Positions 11,094 to 17,258 of a stretch of DNA of 20,537 nucleotides are shown here, piece after piece. The DNA is taken from the NCBI GenBank assembly GCA_036443405.1, contig JAZFYD010000086.1, forward strand, positions 1 through 20,537, given 5' to 3'. This DNA comes from JAZFYD01 sp036443405 (GTDB taxonomy: Bacteria > Planctomycetota > PLA2). The notes under the pieces were generated by a model that worked only from the letters and a program-made list of their open reading frames with translations, was not told where the DNA came from and did not search any database. How positions within the stretch are numbered: the first letter of the stretch is position 1; every line of letters begins with the position of its first letter. Made by a program: the position numbers and the translations under genes.

Positions 11094-11960
11094 ATGAACA
11101 CACGCATTGAGATTCCCCACCGAGACGAATTCTCCCTGGCCGCGACAATCCGCAGTCACGGTTGGAGCAACCTCGGCCCGTTTCGCACGGACGACGCGGG
11201 CGAGCGGCTGACGGTGCACATGGACTTGGACGGTCCCGTCCGCGCGGAGGTGATCGCGGGCCGGGGCGCACTGGCGGTGACGGCCGACTCCACGGGGCCG
11301 ATCTCCGAATCGCGGCTGGTGGATACGCTGCGCTCGTGTCTGCGCATGGATCTGGATCTGGAGCCGTTCTGGAACCTGTGCGCCGACGACCCCGCGCTCG
11401 CCTGGGTGGCCGAACAGCGCGCCGGCCGCATCCTGCGCGCGCCGACCGCGTTTGCCGACGCAACGATGATCCTCGCGACGACGAACTGCTCATGGGCGCT
11501 GACCAGGAAGATGGCCGCGCAACTGATTCGGCACTGGGGCGTCGGCGGCGCCTTCCCGCAGCGCGAGCGGCTCGCGCGCGTTCGGGCGGACACGCTGCGG
11601 GCGCGAGCGTCCATGGGCTATCGCGCGCCGCACCTGGCGGCGATCGCACGCGGTGAATGCATGGAAGCGTGGCGAGCCTCCGAGGCGCCGACCGACGAGC
11701 TGTTCCAGCGCGCGCTGGCGTTGCCGGGGTTTGGACCTTACGCGGCCGGGCACCTGCTGCGCAGCTTCGGGCGCTTTGATTACCTCTGCATCGATTCGAT
11801 GATCCGCTCCCGTTGGACGAAGCAGTTCCCGCGACGACAGCCGACGGAATCTGCGATCTCCAAACACCTCACACGCTATGGCGAGTGGATGGGCCTCGCG
11901 CTCTGGATGACCGTCACGGAGCAGTGGTATCGCCGCGAAGCCTGGCATGTCGGCGCCTGA
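11094..11960 (+). CDS. HhH-GPD family DNA glycosylase (base-excision repair)
   Basis: Predicted base-excision repair glycosylase of 288 residues. The core reads NCSWALTRKMAAQLIRHWG (131-149), then MGYRAPHLAAIA (174-185), the helix-hairpin-helix LPGFGPYAAGHLL (210-222) and CIDSMIR with catalytic-type Asp D234. The layout resembles the OGG1/AlkA branch. At the place of the OGG1 nucleophilic lysine (in its LPGVGTK hairpin) this protein has Tyr216. It is therefore more likely a monofunctional glycosylase (AlkA-like, alkylated bases) than a bifunctional 8-oxoguanine lyase. The N-terminal 90 residues look like the small beta domain seen before HhH-GPD cores. The ATG at 11094 has only a weak ribosome site. 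It is divergent from valS and convergent with kdsA. The substrate is unknown. Confidence 0.82.
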   Translation: MNTRIEIPHRDEFSLAATIRSHGWSNLGPFRTDDAGERLTVHMDLDGPVRAEVIAGRGALAVTADSTGPISESRLVDTLRSCLRMDLDLEPFWNLCADDPALAWVAEQRAGRILRAPTAFADATMILATTNCSWALTRKMAAQLIRHWGVGGAFPQRERLARVRADTLRARASMGYRAPHLAAIARGECMEAWRASEAPTDELFQRALALPGFGPYAAGHLLRSFGRFDYLCIDSMIRSRWTKQFPRRQPTESAISKHLTRYGEWMGLALWMTVTEQWYRREAWHVGA

Positions 11961-11978
11961 TTCCTCGTTGGGGCGCCG
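11951..11978. terminator. Possible bidirectional hairpin between convergent genes
   Basis: CGGCGCC (11951-11957) and GGCGCCG (11972-11978) form a perfect 7-bp GC stem around a 14-base loop that contains the glycosylase stop codon. The kdsA stop lies four bases beyond. There is no T-run, so intrinsic termination is uncertain. Confidence 0.35.
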
Positions 11979-11981
11979 CAA

Positions 11982-12773
11982 CTATCGCAGCGCGGCGCGG
12001 ATCTTCAGGACGTCGTCAAGCAGCGCGGGCAACTCGTCGAGCGGCAGCATGTTGGTGCCGTCGCTCAAGCCCTTCGCCGGATCGGGATGTGTTTCCAGGA
12101 ACAATCCGTCGATGCCCGCGGCCGTCGCGGCGCGCACGAGATAGGGGATCATGGCGCGATCGCCGCCGGAGGTGCTGCCCAAGCCGCCGGGCCGCTGCAC
12201 GGAGTGCGTGCCGTCGAAGATCACCGGCGCCATCGCGCGCATCGTGGGCAGCGAGCGCATGTCCACGACGAGGTTGCGATACCCGAAACTCGTTCCGCGC
12301 TCCATCAGCGCGATCGGGCCGTGCCCGTTCACCGACTCGATCTTGCCGACGACGTTGCTCATGTCCTCGGGCGACATGAACTGCGCCTTCTTCACGAACA
12401 GGGGCTTCCCTGTCCGAGCGGCGGCCAAGAGCAGGTCGGTCTGTCGAGATAGGAACGCGGGGATCTGGATGAAATCGACCACGCGACCTGCGGCCTCGGC
12501 TTGATCGGGTTCGTGTACGTCGGTGTTCACGGGCACGCCGGCTTCGCGTTGCACATCCGCGAGAATCTCGAGGCCCTTTTCGAGGCCGGGACCGCGGAAC
12601 GAATCCACGGACGACCGGTTCGCCTTGTCGAACGACGCCTTGAACACGAAGTCGATGTCGCGCTCCGCCGCGATCTCCTTCACGCGCTGAGCGACCTCGA
12701 GAACCAGGTCGCGGCTCTCGATCACGCACGGACCGCTGATCAGCGCGAGCCTGTTGTTCTGAAACAGCTTCAT
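11982..12773 (-). CDS. kdsA: 3-deoxy-8-phosphooctulonate (Kdo-8-phosphate) synthase
   Basis: Condenses phosphoenolpyruvate with arabinose-5-phosphate to Kdo-8-phosphate for the lipopolysaccharide inner core. The 263 residues fit the family. The sequence shows LISGPCVIES (11-20), FVKKAQFMSPEDMSNVV (126-142) and FDGTHSVQRPGG (186-197). The metal ligands of the metal-dependent class (Aquifex type) are C16, H190, E227 (FLETHPDP) and D238 (SDGTN). E. coli-type metal-independent enzymes have Asn at the Cys position, so this one should need a divalent metal. The start ATG at 12773 overlaps the lysA TGA by 4 bases, so it is probably translated from the lysA message. Its presence argues for a Kdo-containing outer membrane. 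Confidence 0.96.
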   Translation of the reverse strand: MKLFQNNRLALISGPCVIESRDLVLEVAQRVKEIAAERDIDFVFKASFDKANRSSVDSFRGPGLEKGLEILADVQREAGVPVNTDVHEPDQAEAAGRVVDFIQIPAFLSRQTDLLLAAARTGKPLFVKKAQFMSPEDMSNVVGKIESVNGHGPIALMERGTSFGYRNLVVDMRSLPTMRAMAPVIFDGTHSVQRPGGLGSTSGGDRAMIPYLVRAATAAGIDGLFLETHPDPAKGLSDGTNMLPLDELPALLDDVLKIRAALR

Positions 12774-14026
12774 TTCCAGTCCGGTTCCGCTGATTCGCCT
12801 CGGATCAGGTCGGCTTCGCTTTCGCGGCGGCGCACGATGCCGAAGCGCTCGCCGTCGACGAGCACCTCCGCCGCGCGCGGCCGCGAGTTGTAGTTGCTCG
12901 CCATGACGAAACTGTAGGCGCCGGCACTGCGCACCGCGAACAAATCACCGGGGCTTACGGGCGGCAGATCGCGGTCCTTCGCGAAGAAGTCTCCGGATTC
13001 GCACACGGGCCCGACAAGGTCGGCCGCCGTGGCGGCGCCTTCGCGCGGCTCCACGGGTTCGACCCGGTGGAACGCGTCGTAGAGCGCGGGGCGGATGAGA
13101 TCGTTCATCGCCGCATCGCAGATCAGGAAGCGCTTGTCGCCGCTTTGTTTCACGAACAGAACGCGGGTCACCAGGATGCCGGCGTTCCCGACGAGGATGC
13201 GCCCCGGTTCCATGTGGATCTTGAAACCGCTTTCCTTGAGGGCGGGCACGATCGCGTCGGCGTACTCGTGAATCTCCGGCGCCTCGTTGACGCGGTAGTG
13301 GATGCCGAACCCGCCGCCGATGTTGATCGAGTCGAGTAAGGGGTGAAACCCGCGCAGATCGTCGGCGAACTTCAGGAGGCGGCCGACGGTTTCGACATAC
13401 GGCTGCACCGACGTGATCTGCGAACCGATGTGCACGTGCAAGCCGGTCAGGCGGACGCCCGAGTGCTCGCCGATCGTCTCGGCCATGCGTCGCGCGCGCT
13501 CCATGTCGAGGCCGAACTTGTCCTCGCGTTTGCCGGTGGAGATGTACGCATGGGTCTGCGGGTCGACATCGGGGTTGACACGCAGGGACACGCGCGCCGT
13601 GCGGCCCAACTTCCGGGCGACGTCGTCGATCAGGTCCAGCTCGGGCTCGGATTCGACATTGAAGGTGTCGATGCCGACCTCGAGCGCGTACTCGATCTCG
13701 TCGCGCCGCTTGCCAACGCCGGCGAAGTCGATCAGCGACGCCTCGCCGCCGGCCTGCAGCACGCGATAGATCTCACCGCGACTGACGACATCGAAACCAA
13801 CGCCGCGATCCGCGAACGTCTTCAGAATCGCGAGATTGGAGTTCGCCTTCACGGCGTACCGGATCAGCGGCTGAACCGGCGCGTAGGCCTGTTCGATCCG
13901 GTCCAGATGGCCGAGCAGCGTGGCCTTGCTGTAGATGAACGCAGGCGTGCCAACAGCGTCCGCAATGGCGCTGACCGGCACGTCCTCGGCGTGGAGCGCC
14001 CCCTGGCGCAAGTTGAAGTCGTCCAT
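12770..14026 (-). CDS. lysA: Diaminopimelate decarboxylase
   Basis: PLP enzyme converting meso-diaminopimelate to L-lysine plus CO2. It has 418 residues, normal for the family. Visible motifs are IRYAVKANSN with the PLP lysine K60, GVGFDVVSRGEI (75-86), HVHIGSQ (197-203), INIGGGFGIHY (235-245), EPGRILVGNAG (273-283), GPVCESGDFFAKDR with C342 from the neighbouring active site, and GAYSFVMASNYN (369-380). These are specific enough to separate it from ornithine/arginine or carboxynorspermidine decarboxylases. The ATG at 14026 has no clear Shine-Dalgarno. It is the first gene of a two-gene unit with kdsA, and just upstream lies the palindromic element at 14054-14210. The long complementary frame is a shadow. 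Confidence 0.96.
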   Translation of the reverse strand: MDDFNLRQGALHAEDVPVSAIADAVGTPAFIYSKATLLGHLDRIEQAYAPVQPLIRYAVKANSNLAILKTFADRGVGFDVVSRGEIYRVLQAGGEASLIDFAGVGKRRDEIEYALEVGIDTFNVESEPELDLIDDVARKLGRTARVSLRVNPDVDPQTHAYISTGKREDKFGLDMERARRMAETIGEHSGVRLTGLHVHIGSQITSVQPYVETVGRLLKFADDLRGFHPLLDSINIGGGFGIHYRVNEAPEIHEYADAIVPALKESGFKIHMEPGRILVGNAGILVTRVLFVKQSGDKRFLICDAAMNDLIRPALYDAFHRVEPVEPREGAATAADLVGPVCESGDFFAKDRDLPPVSPGDLFAVRSAGAYSFVMASNYNSRPRAAEVLVDGERFGIVRRRESEADLIRGESAEPDWK

Positions 14027-14053
14027 GGCAGGGGTAAGAGGATAAACCCCCGG

Positions 14054-14210
14054 CCTTGAACCCTGTTCCGTCCCTTGCCCTTGCCCTTGTCCTAGACCCT
14101 TTTCACTCGACCCTTTTCCTCTGCCCTTTGTCCTTCCCGCTAGGGCAAGGGCGAAGGGAGCAGGAAAAGTGCAAAGGGCAAAGGGGCGAGGACAAGGGCA
14201 AGTTCAAGGG
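14054..14210. repeat. Pyrimidine/purine-skewed imperfect palindrome, copy A
   Basis: The first half of the plus strand is almost all pyrimidine (runs of CCCTTG, CCCTTTTCC) and the second half almost all purine (AAAGGGC, GGACAAGGGC). The two halves form a long imperfect hairpin centred near 14140. The right arm (14141-14210), when reverse-complemented, matches 17100-17169 at about 62 of 70 bases. The left arm likewise matches the reverse complement of the other copy's right arm. It lies between the lysA start and the end of the sigma-factor gene. No coding sense was found, and no transposase or target duplication was seen. Confidence 0.75.
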
Positions 14211-14218
14211 TGGGGATT

Positions 14219-14250
14219 CCCGACGGCGGGGGAGGTATCCCACCGTCGGG
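14219..14250 (-). terminator. Strong hairpin downstream of the sigma-factor gene
   Basis: CCCGACGG (14219-14226) pairs perfectly with CCGTCGGG (14243-14250), and GGGA/TCCC inside can extend the stem. It starts 26 bp after the sigma gene stop on the minus strand and before the lysA start. There is no T-run, so it may be a Rho-independent-like terminator without a U tail, or an mRNA 3'-end stabiliser. Confidence 0.45.
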
Positions 14251-14276
14251 TTCACATCACAAGACGTGCTGGACGC

Positions 14277-15044
14277 CTAACCGCGCTCGAGCAGCGTGCG
14301 GACCTCCTCGACGCGCGTGCGCAGCTTCGCCAGCGTCGTCGTGCGAATCTGGCTGACACGCGACTCGGAGATGTTCAGGATTTTCCCGATCTCCTTCATC
14401 GACAGGTCCTCGACGTAATAAAGCAGCACCACCATCTTCTCGCGATGTGTGAGCGACTTCATGACGTGGTCGGACAGGTCCTTCAGGAAGATGCGCTCAA
14501 ACGGCGCCTCCGAGTTCTTGTCCTCGTAGATGAGCGTCCGCTCCTCGTTGTCGCCGCGGCGGGCTTCCTCCTCGCAGCGCGAGAAGCTGAACATCGAAAC
14601 GAAGTTGCTCTCGCGGATCATCGTCTCGGCTTTGTCTTTGCTGACCTCGAGACCATGGGCCAGCTCTCCGGGAGTCGGCTCGCGGCCGAGCTCGCGGGTG
14701 AGCTCCTCCCTGATCACGTTCATCTTTGACGTGTTGTTGCGGATCATCCGCGGAACCCAGTCCCGCGCCCGCAACTCGTCGAGAATCGCGCCCTTCACGC
14801 GGGTCGCGCAGTACGTTTCGAAACGGGTGCCGCGCTTGTGGTCGAAGTTTTCGACCGCACGAATCAGCCCGAACGACGCCGCAGAGCGGATATCTTCGGT
14901 CGGGATCGACCGCGGCAGCTTCTGCCCCAATCGATCGGACACGTACTTGACGATGTACAGGTACTTCTCGACAAGCCGATTCCGGATCTCCGGGTCACCT
15001 GTGGTACTGAATTCGTCCCAAAGGGCCTGAGTCTCAACCTTCAT
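14277..15044 (-). CDS. RNA polymerase sigma factor, FliA/WhiG (sigma-28) type
   Basis: A group 3 sigma factor of 255 residues that would redirect RNA polymerase to a specialised promoter set. Region 2 shows LVEKYLYIVKYVSDRL (24-39), DIRSAASFGLIRAVENFD and FETYCATRVKGAILDELR, then the hallmark DWVPRMIR that typifies the FliA/WhiG branch. Region 3 includes LGREPTPGELAHGLEVS. Region 4 ends with the helix-turn-helix LSMKEIGKILNISESRVSQI. The ATG at 15044 is preceded by GGGAGGTAGG at good spacing, the clearest ribosome site in the window. It lies 46 bp after the MerR-type gene on the same strand and is probably cotranscribed with it. No flagellar genes or anti-sigma gene (flgM) are visible, so a non-flagellar, WhiG-like role is possible. 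The targets are unknown. Confidence 0.93.
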   Translation of the reverse strand: MKVETQALWDEFSTTGDPEIRNRLVEKYLYIVKYVSDRLGQKLPRSIPTEDIRSAASFGLIRAVENFDHKRGTRFETYCATRVKGAILDELRARDWVPRMIRNNTSKMNVIREELTRELGREPTPGELAHGLEVSKDKAETMIRESNFVSMFSFSRCEEEARRGDNEERTLIYEDKNSEAPFERIFLKDLSDHVMKSLTHREKMVVLLYYVEDLSMKEIGKILNISESRVSQIRTTTLAKLRTRVEEVRTLLERG

Positions 15045-15050
15045 TTTTTC

Positions 15051-15060
15051 CTACCTCCCG
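15051..15060 (-). promoter_or_regulatory. Strong Shine-Dalgarno of the sigma-factor gene
   Basis: The minus strand reads CGGGAGGTAG, with GGAGG six to ten bases before the ATG at 15044 and an A-run in between. It fixes the sigma start and stands out because most genes here have weak sites. Confidence 0.8.
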
Positions 15061-15090
15061 AGTCCGTGTTGCGGCGGTCAAGCGGGAAGG

Positions 15091-15441
15091 TCAACTGAGC
15101 GTCGTGCGCTCTCTCTTTTGCTCTGTGTTTGAACTGGATACTTGTTTCGCGGCTTCGGTGGGCCGCGTTCGGTTTTTCGGTTTCGCGCTGCGAGCGCGCA
15201 CACGCTCAAGGGTCGCCCGGACCTGCGCAAGCGTCAATCCCCGCTTTTGCAGTACGCGCACTCGATCGAGCGTCGCAAAGACCGAGGGCGGATAGAGGCG
15301 GTAACCGGATGCGGTCCGCCGGCGCTCCTGAAGGAGCCCCATCGACGTATAGAAGTGCACCGTCTGTCGGCTGAGGCCGGTGTGTTCCATCACCTCGCCG
15401 ATGCGATACAGCTTCTCGGGTAAGCGCCGTCCCGCGGTCAT
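15091..15441 (-). CDS. MerR-family transcriptional regulator
   Basis: A small DNA-binding regulator of 116 residues from the preferred start. The N-terminal winged helix-turn-helix reads LYRIGEVMEHTGLSRQTVHF, then YTSMGLLQERRRTASGYRLY, then FATLDRVRVLQKRGLTLAQV. The end is a basic, probably disordered tail (PKNRTRPTEAAKQVSSS). There is no C-terminal effector domain and there are no metal-binding cysteines, so the signal is not apparent. I chose the ATG at 15441 because the conserved fold begins 13 residues later. An upstream in-frame ATG at 15522 would add 27 residues lying inside the heptamer array, right at the predicted transcription start. That longer form would have to be leaderless, which is possible but less likely. 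It is probably cotranscribed with the sigma-factor gene, 46 bp downstream, and may autoregulate. Confidence 0.87.
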   Translation of the reverse strand: MTAGRRLPEKLYRIGEVMEHTGLSRQTVHFYTSMGLLQERRRTASGYRLYPPSVFATLDRVRVLQKRGLTLAQVRATLERVRARSAKPKNRTRPTEAAKQVSSSNTEQKRERTTLS

Positions 15442-15483
15442 TTGTTTTTTGGAAGCGACCCACCCAACGCGACCCGCTTCCTT

Positions 15484-15525
15484 GCAAAAAGCACTATGCA
15501 CTTCGCACAGCGCACCTTGCAAAGT
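15484..15525. repeat. Six-unit array of heptamers beginning with GCA
   Basis: On the plus strand GCAA, GCAC, GCAC, GCAC, GCAC and GCAA occur at 15484, 15491, 15498, 15505, 15512 and 15519, exactly every seven bases. The other three bases of each unit vary. The 7-bp period is not a codon period, so this is unlikely to be a coding repeat. It covers the predicted transcription start and early leader of the MerR gene, where a bound protein could block transcription. Confidence 0.6.
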
Positions 15526-15527
15526 GT

Positions 15528-15557
15528 TTTATGAAGGATCGGGGGTGCATTCGTCAA
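15528..15557 (-). promoter_or_regulatory. Predicted sigma-70-type promoter of the MerR/sigma operon
   Basis: On the minus strand TTGACG (15557-15552, five of six consensus bases) is followed after 18 bases by CATAAA (15533-15528, four of six). Transcription would start near 15521, inside the heptamer array and about 80 bases before the preferred MerR start codon. Confidence 0.45.
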
Positions 15558-15780
15558 GCACTTCCGAGATTTTTCGAGACTCCTCGGAAGCGTCGGCGGA
15601 CGCGGGTCGGCCGGGAGGTGACACCTCCCCCCTCCCCAAGGGATCGGTGGCCGTCGCGCGATCCTTGAAGAAAATTCGGTTCGTATCGCGACCGTCGCGG
15701 CGTGGCGCGCTGCGAGCGCCGGCATCGCCGGCACGGCTTGACCCTGTGCCGAGCGGCGGTTATCACCCTTCGACTCAACC

Positions 15781-17076
15781 ATGATGGGCGCTTCCCTACT
15801 CCTCGCCGCTGGCGGACACGCGCTTCCGCCCTATCCCAGCGTGGCCCCGTTCATTCTCATCCTGCTCGGCATCGCGATTCTGCCGCTCGTCGCCCACCAC
15901 TGGTGGGAGTCCAACAGAAACCGCGCGATCTTCGTCACCATCATCGCGGCGCCGTTCGCGATCTGGTGGTGGTCGAACTACGGCGTCGGCGCGCTCCTGC
16001 ACGGTTGGGAGGAGTACCTATCGTTCATCGCGCTCGTTGGTTCGCTCTACGTCGTCGCGGGCGGGATCTTCCTGCGCGGCTCGCTGAAAGCGTCACCGGG
16101 CGCCAACACGATGCTGATGGCGATCGGCGCCGTTCTCGCGAACCTGCTGGGCACCACGGGCGCATCGATGGTCCTCATCCGGCCGTTTCTGCGCGCCAAC
16201 GCGCACCGGCCCGTGTTCGCGCGCGTCCTCGGCGTCGTGTTCTTCATCTTCACGGTCAGCAACGTCGGCGGCTGCCTGACGCCGCTCGGCGATCCGCCGC
16301 TGTTCTTGGGATTCCTGCGCGGCGTCGATTTCTTCTGGACGCTCGGGCTGGCGAAAGAGTGGGCTTTCGCACTCGCGCTCATCCTGGCGCTCTACTACGT
16401 CTGGGATCGGCTCCTACAGTCCAAGGAAGAAGCGGCGCCGGTGGTGGCCCCCGAGGACGGCAAACTCGGCCTCGAGGGGCGGCGCAATCTGCCGCTCCTG
16501 CTTTGCATCATGGGCGCTGTCATCTGCAAAGGTCAGTTCGGATGGCCGTTTGGGCCGCAGGAGGCCATCATGGCCCTCGTCGCGGTCGTCTCGATGGTCG
16601 TGACCAGGAAGGACACGCGCAAGAAGAACCACTTCTCGTTCGGACCGATCCTCGAGGTCGCGATCCTCTTCGCGGGAATCTTCACCGTCATGGTCGCGCC
16701 GCTCGCGATCCTGGAGGTCAAGGGCGGCGACCTCGGCCTCGAAAAGGCGTGGCAGTACTTCTGGGTCACCGGCGGCCTGTCGAGCTTCCTCGACAACGCT
16801 CCGACGTATGTCGTCTTCGGGCAGACGGCCGCGACCTACGCCGGCGCAGACTCGATCGGCGAACTGATGACCAAGGGACCGATGCTGCTCGTCGGCATCT
16901 CGCTGGGCGCCGTCTTCATGGGCGCGATGACCTACATCGGCAACGCGCCGAACTTCATGGTGAAAGCGATCGCCGAAGAAAACGAGATCAAGATGCCCTC
17001 GTTCTTCGGCTACATGAAGTACTCGGTAGCGATATTGATCCCGATCTACCTGATCGTGACTCTGGTCTTCCTGTAA
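15781..17076 (+). CDS. Sodium:proton antiporter / CitMHS-like membrane transporter
   Basis: A 431-residue polytopic inner-membrane protein of the ion transporter superfamily (NhaD, CitMHS, ArsB), with roughly eleven hydrophobic segments. Characteristic stretches are ILPLVAHHWWESNRN near the N-terminus, LLGTTGASMVLIRPFLRANA (about 122-141), NVGGCLTPLGDPPLFLGFLR (about 161-180) and, in the second half, SFLDNAPTYVVFGQTA and YIGNAPNFMVKAIAEE. The paired GTTGAS and DNAPT/GNAPN motifs are the re-entrant loops of this superfamily. The subgroup is usually annotated as a sodium:proton antiporter or putative citrate transporter, and the ion is not settled by sequence. It has two adjacent ATGs (15781 and 15784) and no good Shine-Dalgarno. 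It is divergent from the MerR gene and convergent with an acyl-CoA dehydrogenase. Confidence 0.9.
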   Translation: MMGASLLLAAGGHALPPYPSVAPFILILLGIAILPLVAHHWWESNRNRAIFVTIIAAPFAIWWWSNYGVGALLHGWEEYLSFIALVGSLYVVAGGIFLRGSLKASPGANTMLMAIGAVLANLLGTTGASMVLIRPFLRANAHRPVFARVLGVVFFIFTVSNVGGCLTPLGDPPLFLGFLRGVDFFWTLGLAKEWAFALALILALYYVWDRLLQSKEEAAPVVAPEDGKLGLEGRRNLPLLLCIMGAVICKGQFGWPFGPQEAIMALVAVVSMVVTRKDTRKKNHFSFGPILEVAILFAGIFTVMVAPLAILEVKGGDLGLEKAWQYFWVTGGLSSFLDNAPTYVVFGQTAATYAGADSIGELMTKGPMLLVGISLGAVFMGAMTYIGNAPNFMVKAIAEENEIKMPSFFGYMKYSVAILIPIYLIVTLVFL

Positions 17077-17099
17077 TTCGGCGGGGGACGGATTTCAGG

Positions 17100-17237
17100 C
17101 CCTTGAACTTGCCCTTGTCCTCGACCCTTTACCCTTTGCACTTTTCCTGACCCCCTTGTCCTTGTCCTAGGGAGAGGACGAAGGGCAGAGGAAAAGGGTC
17201 AAGGGACCAGGGTCGAGGACAAGGGCAAGTTCTAGGG
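17100..17237. repeat. Pyrimidine/purine-skewed imperfect palindrome, copy B (inverted relative to copy A)
   Basis: The left arm begins CCCTTGAACTTGCCCTTG and the right arm ends CAAGTTCTAGGG. The outermost 29 bases of each arm pair with one mismatch, then pairing becomes imperfect toward the centre near 17170. The left arm matches the reverse complement of copy A's right arm (about 62 of 70), so the two copies are in opposite orientation. It occupies nearly all of the gap between two convergent genes. It could serve as a two-way transcription terminator there, but that is inference. Confidence 0.75.
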
Positions 17238-17258
17238 CAAGGAGACGACCGGACGTCC

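Larger units (their letters stand above)
15442..15780. other. Divergent intergenic region between the MerR gene and the antiporter gene
   Basis: No gene is supported in these 339 bases. The MerR side holds a predicted promoter and a 7-bp-phased repeat. The middle and antiporter side hold several hairpins: CTTCCGAG/CTCGGAAG at 15561-15590, GGGAGGT/ACCTCCC at 15613-15629, GGATCG/CGATCC at 15641-15664, CGCGA/TCGCG at 15687-15699 and GGCGC/GCGCC at 15704-15720. High GC makes short stems common, but the density and perfection here are above the rest of the window. A structured 5' leader for the antiporter gene is possible. Confidence 0.5.

Noticed and set aside
14054..14210. Ordinary intrinsic terminator of the sigma gene
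   Set aside because: Far longer than a terminator, repeated elsewhere in inverted form, and without a T-run. A separate short hairpin at 14219-14250 fits that role better.
15484..15525. CRISPR array
   Set aside because: Units are 7 bp with no spacers, far below CRISPR repeat size, and no cas genes are present.
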